Shown piece by piece: positions 60,311 through 64,000 of a stretch of DNA of 64,000 nt. Numbering within the stretch: position 1 is the first letter of the stretch; the number at the start of each line of letters is the position of its first letter. The position numbers and the translations under genes are program-made. Source of the DNA: JAPLNB01 sp964451955 (lineage in GTDB: Bacteria; Planctomycetota; Phycisphaerae; Tepidisphaerales; Tepidisphaeraceae); assembly GCA_964451955.1 (NCBI GenBank), contig CAYVKG010000012.1, positions 6,300 through 70,299 on the forward strand. The letters run 5' to 3'. The notes below the pieces were generated by a model, which saw only the letters and a list, made by a program, of their open reading frames with translations, did not search any database and had not been told where the DNA came from.

Positions 60311-61369
60311 CTACGGCAACGACACCGTCCGCCCCACCCTCGCCTTCCACTGTTCGTACTCTTTCCCCAGCAAACCCTTCGGCCACGTCCCCAGCCACGC
60401 GTATCCCGTGCGCCGCTCGATCCCGATGTCCGACAGCTTGTATCTCACTACGCCATCACGATCACAGAATATCGGCCTGTTCGTGCCAATCTCGTAGAAC
60501 CTCGCCCACATCGGATCGGCCGACGGGTCTTCAACGACGAACCGGTCAAACCCCCGCGGCGAGCCCGCCTGCGGACGATCTTCCACTCGAATCCCCGTCA
60601 ATTTCACACTCTCCAAATACGCCCTCGCCGCCTCCACCGCCGCCACAACCTGCGCGGGTGGCTTCTCAATCGACATCAGGATCCGAACCAGCCCCACTGA
60701 CTCCGACCCGCTCAGCGAAACCAGCTCATACGCCCGCGCAGGCCGCGGCTCAAGCGTCTTCTCGTCATGCTGCGCGCACCAAACCGTCAACTGCCCATTC
60801 ACTCTCACCTGGCAGTTGAGAATGCACTCGACACCCTTCTCCCACGCCGTTCTGCACTTCTCACGCCGTCCAGCGTCAACAAAACCATACGCCCTCTCAT
60901 CCCTCGCCACGTCGCGGACGAAAAACATCAGCCGACCCATCGCGTCGTCGTTGAACGTAATATGCCGCTGGTATCCCCTGCCCGGCGGGTAAGACTGTGG
61001 CCAGCCGCCACTCTCGTACTGCGCTTCTAATAGGTGATCGAGACCCTTCACAAATGCCTTGCCATAGCGCCCTTCACCCGTCGACTTCACCATACGTGCC
61101 AGGTAACGCAGCTCAATCGTCGTCGCGCCATTGTCAAACGTGCCCCTCAGGTCCTCCGGCTTGCCTGTGTACCGCTCCTTCGCCGTGTCTACGTTCTTCG
61201 GCCAACTGCCGCTGGGAGACTGATAGGACAACACCGCTTCCGCCATGCTCCTCGCCTCATCCGTCGTGTACCACTCGTCCGAATGGCCCAGATGCTTGCT
61301 TGCCGAAGTGCTTCCCAAGACCCCGCTGCAAAAAAACAGCACGACCATTGTCTCGACAACGTGCCTCAT
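60311..61369 (-). CDS. Pectate lyase, PL10 family (PelA-like)
   Basis: The ATG at 61369 starts a signal peptide ('VVETMVVLFFCSGVLGSTSAS'); the longer open frame is discarded. The 352-residue enzyme has PL10 features: 'QSPSGSWPKNVD', 'TFDNGATTIELRYLARM', 'GGWPQSYPPGRGYQRHITFNDDAMGRLM' (Asp ligands) and 'ADPMWARFYEIGTNRPIFCDRDG' with the catalytic-region Arg, followed by 'ERRTGYAWLGTWP'. It cleaves polygalacturonate by beta-elimination outside the cytoplasm. No other pectin genes are adjacent, though sugar-metabolism genes are common in the window. Confidence 0.92.
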   Translation of the reverse strand: MRHVVETMVVLFFCSGVLGSTSASKHLGHSDEWYTTDEARSMAEAVLSYQSPSGSWPKNVDTAKERYTGKPEDLRGTFDNGATTIELRYLARMVKSTGEGRYGKAFVKGLDHLLEAQYESGGWPQSYPPGRGYQRHITFNDDAMGRLMFFVRDVARDERAYGFVDAGRREKCRTAWEKGVECILNCQVRVNGQLTVWCAQHDEKTLEPRPARAYELVSLSGSESVGLVRILMSIEKPPAQVVAAVEAARAYLESVKLTGIRVEDRPQAGSPRGFDRFVVEDPSADPMWARFYEIGTNRPIFCDRDGVVRYKLSDIGIERRTGYAWLGTWPKGLLGKEYEQWKARVGRTVSLP

Positions 61370-62080
61370 GGTGGCAGTCTCTACCCTCTTTACGCTCCGC
61401 CCACAATCGTCCCAGTCATCTACTACGGCCACGGCCTCGCCCCGTTGCCATACGACGCCAATCCACCAACGTGTCTCCCCACCACGAAGTCCATGCCTCG
61501 TCATGCCCGCCCCCCACGCCGGCTCATCGCCATGAACCAAGTGCAAGCCCGCCGCTTCCTCCCGCCTGACATCTTCGATGACCGCAACCACGTCCCCTCA
61601 ACCAGGCCGCCAGTGGCTGTCGCTCCGCAGTCTGCAGGGCCGCCGGCCTCATCACGTTCCCCTGTCGGTCCACCGAATCGGCCATACGATCCGTGAACCC
61701 CAGAGACTAACTCCGACAGCCACAATCCACGGCCTTCACGTCGGCTGGACCCTACAGCCTCCCTACTTTAACACGCCCGGGGGGAGGTCGATCACATTTG
61801 CCGGTTTTCATTTGACGTCTACTCAATCATGGTTCAGGTTACATGTGGTAAGCTGCGGATCGCCCCGCTGCGACCGGAGCCGCCGCCGTGTGGGCTTGTT
61901 GCCCAGCCACGGCACGGTGCTCGTTCATGTCGCGTGCGCCTTTTGTGCACGTCCAACTTCTGTGGTTTGTCTCGTAGGCATGCTGGCGAGGAGCCTGCCG
62001 CAAAATCGAGACGCGCTGGCTGCCTTGGAGGCCAAGTCGTTGCTTCTGAGTGTCCAAGCGAATGGATGGGAGAGAATCGT
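61370..62080. other. Long intergenic region before the PEP-CTERM gene
   Basis: These 711 bp between divergent genes contain only shadow reading frames. A TTGACG at 61812-61817 lacks a good -10. No repeat, tRNA or structured element was recognised. Confidence 0.5.
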
Positions 62081-63436
62081 ATGTTACACAATGGCAAAAT
62101 GGGAGTCCTTGTCGCGTTCGCGGCTGGGGTGATTGGCGCAGGCGTCGCCAACGCCCAACTGATCACCGGCGTTGCCGAGTCAGGCACCGGCCTCAACGCC
62201 AACGTGGCGCGTTTCACCGGTCAGGTGTTTGACCACCCCAACGAGGGACTCGCCTTCACCGTTCCTTTCCTCGGCGAGGATGTCACCTTCTTTACCAACC
62301 GTACGCATGAGTACAACGGCGTCGATTCCGTCCAGACCATCGCTTCCCTCGGCCTGGCCGGCGCTGAATACGTCATGTTGGCCAACGAGAATCGCGGCGT
62401 GGCCGACTACCAGTTGACCACTTCGGTCAGCGGCCCCGTCAATGCCTTCGTCTTCATGGATACCCGAATGGCTCAGCCGGCTTGGCTTAGCAACAACGGC
62501 TGGACCTTCCTCGGCAGCCGCGTCATGGGTATCGACGAAAACGGCGACGGCGTCGGCCCCGGCGTCAGCATCCAGAACCGCTTCTGGATCTGGAAAAAAG
62601 AAATCACCGAATCCAGCTTCACCACCTATGAACGCGGCGGCAGCGGCAACAACATGTATGGCGTCGCCGTCACCGCCCCAGGCGCTGGGCCAACCTATGC
62701 CCCCTTCGCCCACCAGGACTGGAAACCCGGGTCCTTCGGAGCCATCGATATCGGCGCCACCGGCGGCCGGCCGGAACCCGGCGCTCTCCAGACCCTCGCC
62801 GGCATCGCCCAGATTGGTGCCGCCGCTGTCGGCGTCAACAACGTGAATCTCCCCGCAACCGAAATGGTCTCCGCACTCGGCGACAAGTTCACCATCGCCC
62901 TCGATAACGTCGACACAACCGGTGCCGCCGTCGGCACGCTCGACTGGCGCGACCGCGGCGACAGCCTCCTGGCGGCCGCCCCACTCAACCTCCCCCTCGT
63001 GCAACTCGGCGAGGACTTCGTCAAGAACAACCTCGGCATCATCCGCGTTACCCTCGGCAACCTCCCAGCCGGCATCTACGAGGTCACCAGCTTCCACGTC
63101 GATTCCGACAACGCACAATGCGAGGCCATCAAGATCCTCGTTGATGCCGGTAACGGCTATGTCGACACCGGCGTTATTGGCAGCGCCTTCAACACCGGAA
63201 ACGTCGGCGTCGGACTTGGCAACATCCTCCCCCAGTATTGCCTCGATCACAGCGCCACCTTCACCTTCACCGCCGACGGCATCCACGACGTCATGATCGT
63301 CTTCGATGGCTCGGCCGCGGTGGACAAGGAACTGCCCCTCAGCGGGCTCAGTATCAACGTCGTCCCCGAGCCCACAACCCTCGCCTTCCTGACACTCGGC
63401 GGACTCGCCGGCCTCCTCCGCAGGAAACGCCACTAA
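62081..63436 (+). CDS. PEP-CTERM sorting domain protein
   Basis: The ATG at 62081 starts a signal peptide (hydrophobic 8-22, AxA at 22-24); the open frame further upstream is not supported. The 451-residue product is a beta-rich extracellular protein with no enzymatic motif, containing 'YVMLANENRGVADYQLTTSVSGPVNAFVFMDTRM' and a later jelly-roll-like half. It ends with the classic signal 'VPEPTTLAFLTLGGLAGLL' followed by 'RRKRH', which directs exosortase-dependent sorting to the surface or matrix. An intrinsic terminator follows. Confidence 0.9.
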   Translation: MLHNGKMGVLVAFAAGVIGAGVANAQLITGVAESGTGLNANVARFTGQVFDHPNEGLAFTVPFLGEDVTFFTNRTHEYNGVDSVQTIASLGLAGAEYVMLANENRGVADYQLTTSVSGPVNAFVFMDTRMAQPAWLSNNGWTFLGSRVMGIDENGDGVGPGVSIQNRFWIWKKEITESSFTTYERGGSGNNMYGVAVTAPGAGPTYAPFAHQDWKPGSFGAIDIGATGGRPEPGALQTLAGIAQIGAAAVGVNNVNLPATEMVSALGDKFTIALDNVDTTGAAVGTLDWRDRGDSLLAAAPLNLPLVQLGEDFVKNNLGIIRVTLGNLPAGIYEVTSFHVDSDNAQCEAIKILVDAGNGYVDTGVIGSAFNTGNVGVGLGNILPQYCLDHSATFTFTADGIHDVMIVFDGSAAVDKELPLSGLSINVVPEPTTLAFLTLGGLAGLLRRKRH

Positions 63437-63468
63437 TTCGCACGACTTCCCAATCGCATCGGATCCCC

Positions 63469-63502
63469 GGGCCCTTCGCAATCCGCGAAGGGCCCTTTCT
63501 TG
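63469..63502 (+). terminator. Intrinsic terminator of the PEP-CTERM gene
   Basis: An 11-bp perfect stem (63469-63479 with 63485-63495), 5-nt loop AATCC, then TTTCTT. Confidence 0.85.
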
Positions 63503-63557
63503 CGCTAAGAAACCTCCCCGATCCCCGGCAACTCCAACCACCATGCCACGCACCCGA

Positions 63558-64000
63558 TCACCCCGCATTGCCGTGAAGGGCTTTCAGATACGCTCGCGAT
63601 CTCTCCAACGCCTCCGACATGGCCTCAGCGCCAAGGTCGCCATGCATGAACGGGTTGATATACCCCCCATACTGCACCTCCGCCAACGCTCGAATCCACG
63701 GCCCAAAATCGGTCCGACCGTGCCCGGGAAGCTGATCCACACCCTCCGCAAGCTGCCAGGCGTAAAAGAAAAACAACTGCCTCCCGCAAATCCTGATGAC
63801 CTGCTCCACAGGAGCCTTGATCCCCTGAAGATGATACGGCGCCAACGCGATCCCCAAGCGAGGCTCCGTGTTCAGCTCGACAAACACCTTGAACGAATCA
63901 ACCGAGTCGAGCAGCGACGAGCCGTGATTCTCGATCGCCAGTCGCGAATCGTACTTGTTCGCCAGCTCCAGTTCCGGTTTGAGCGATTCCAGAAACGCTT
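63558..64000 (-). CDS. Sugar phosphate isomerase/epimerase (TIM barrel), 5' truncated
   Basis: The frame is open to the right edge of the window, so the N-terminal half is missing. The visible 147 residues include 'SRLAIENHGSSLLDSVDSFK', with the Glu metal ligand of the AP_endonuc_2 family, then 'LGIALAPYHLQGIKAPVEQV' and 'GYINPFMHG'. The usual His-Asp pair of the family ('DxxH') is partly altered to 'APYH'. It is likely a cytoplasmic or exported sugar isomerase like the one at 40921. Confidence 0.8.
   Translation of the reverse strand, partial: AFLESLKPELELANKYDSRLAIENHGSSLLDSVDSFKVFVELNTEPRLGIALAPYHLQGIKAPVEQVIRICGRQLFFFYAWQLAEGVDQLPGHGRTDFGPWIRALAEVQYGGYINPFMHGDLGAEAMSEALERSRAYLKALHGNAG

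Overview
The window reads as a piece of a GC-rich planctomycete genome, most likely class Phycisphaerae. The evidence is the pair of large secreted proteins ending in 'NGDANLDGxVxADDYF'-type dockerin-like tails, PEP-CTERM-type C-termini, an orphan prepilin-like protein, an LESR-type N-terminal motif on a giant secreted protease, an HzsA-related cytochrome, and many Gfo/Idh/MocA, sugar-isomerase and amidohydrolase genes. Ten Ns at 43422-43431 show that it is a scaffold from a draft or metagenomic assembly. No rRNA, CRISPR array or intact mobile element is visible. One tRNA (Gly-CCC) is present.

Layout. 1-4465: a ydbH-ynbE-ydbL intermembrane lipid-transport module plus a coiled-coil protein. 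4557-9000: an HNH nuclease, folC, and a two-gene membrane/glycosyltransferase unit. 9373-15816: topA, an MBL hydrolase, a methyltransferase, an M20 peptidase and rex. 15984-22812: a tightly overlapping oligopeptide ABC transporter operon led by a secreted helical-repeat protein. 22926-25837: two related multi-TM proteins, a DUF2461 protein and a membrane-anchored protein. 26187-30298: a large secreted beta-repeat protein facing an orphan pseudopilin. 30482-41760: rpsR, an HU-like protein, a rhamnulokinase-amidohydrolase pair, two secreted or Tat-type sugar-metabolism enzymes, coaE, rho, a DUF5329 lipoprotein, an endonuclease/exonuclease/phosphatase-type protein and a class II aldolase. 42003-46918: the giant protease, cut by the assembly gap. 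47261-53973: pyrE, a DEAD-box helicase, asd, a shrunken chemoreceptor-like gene and a Ski2-like helicase. 53975-64000: an AGE epimerase and creatininase pair, a membrane protein, the HzsA-like cytochrome, tRNA-Gly next to a possible integrase remnant, a PL10 pectate lyase, a PEP-CTERM protein and a truncated TIM-barrel isomerase.

Together the accessory genes suggest a heterotroph that degrades plant or algal polysaccharides and deoxy sugars (pectate lyase, rhamnulokinase, AGE epimerase, isomerases, oxidoreductases) and imports peptides. Housekeeping genes (folC, topA, rex, rho, coaE, pyrE, asd, rpsR) are scattered singly among them.

The most unusual signals are not proteins. A 130-nt rod-shaped RNA fold with about 44 paired positions sits directly upstream of asd. 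The pyrE leader carries a promoter, mutually exclusive hairpins and a strong intrinsic terminator. Several genes (folC, MBL hydrolase, DUF2461, the 39377 phosphodiesterase-like gene, Ski2-like helicase) have a -10 hexamer only 6-9 nt before the start codon, which implies leaderless transcripts. Other points worth attention are the chemoreceptor remnant, a class II aldolase with a substituted zinc ligand, and a decayed integrase-like fragment beside tRNA-Gly.
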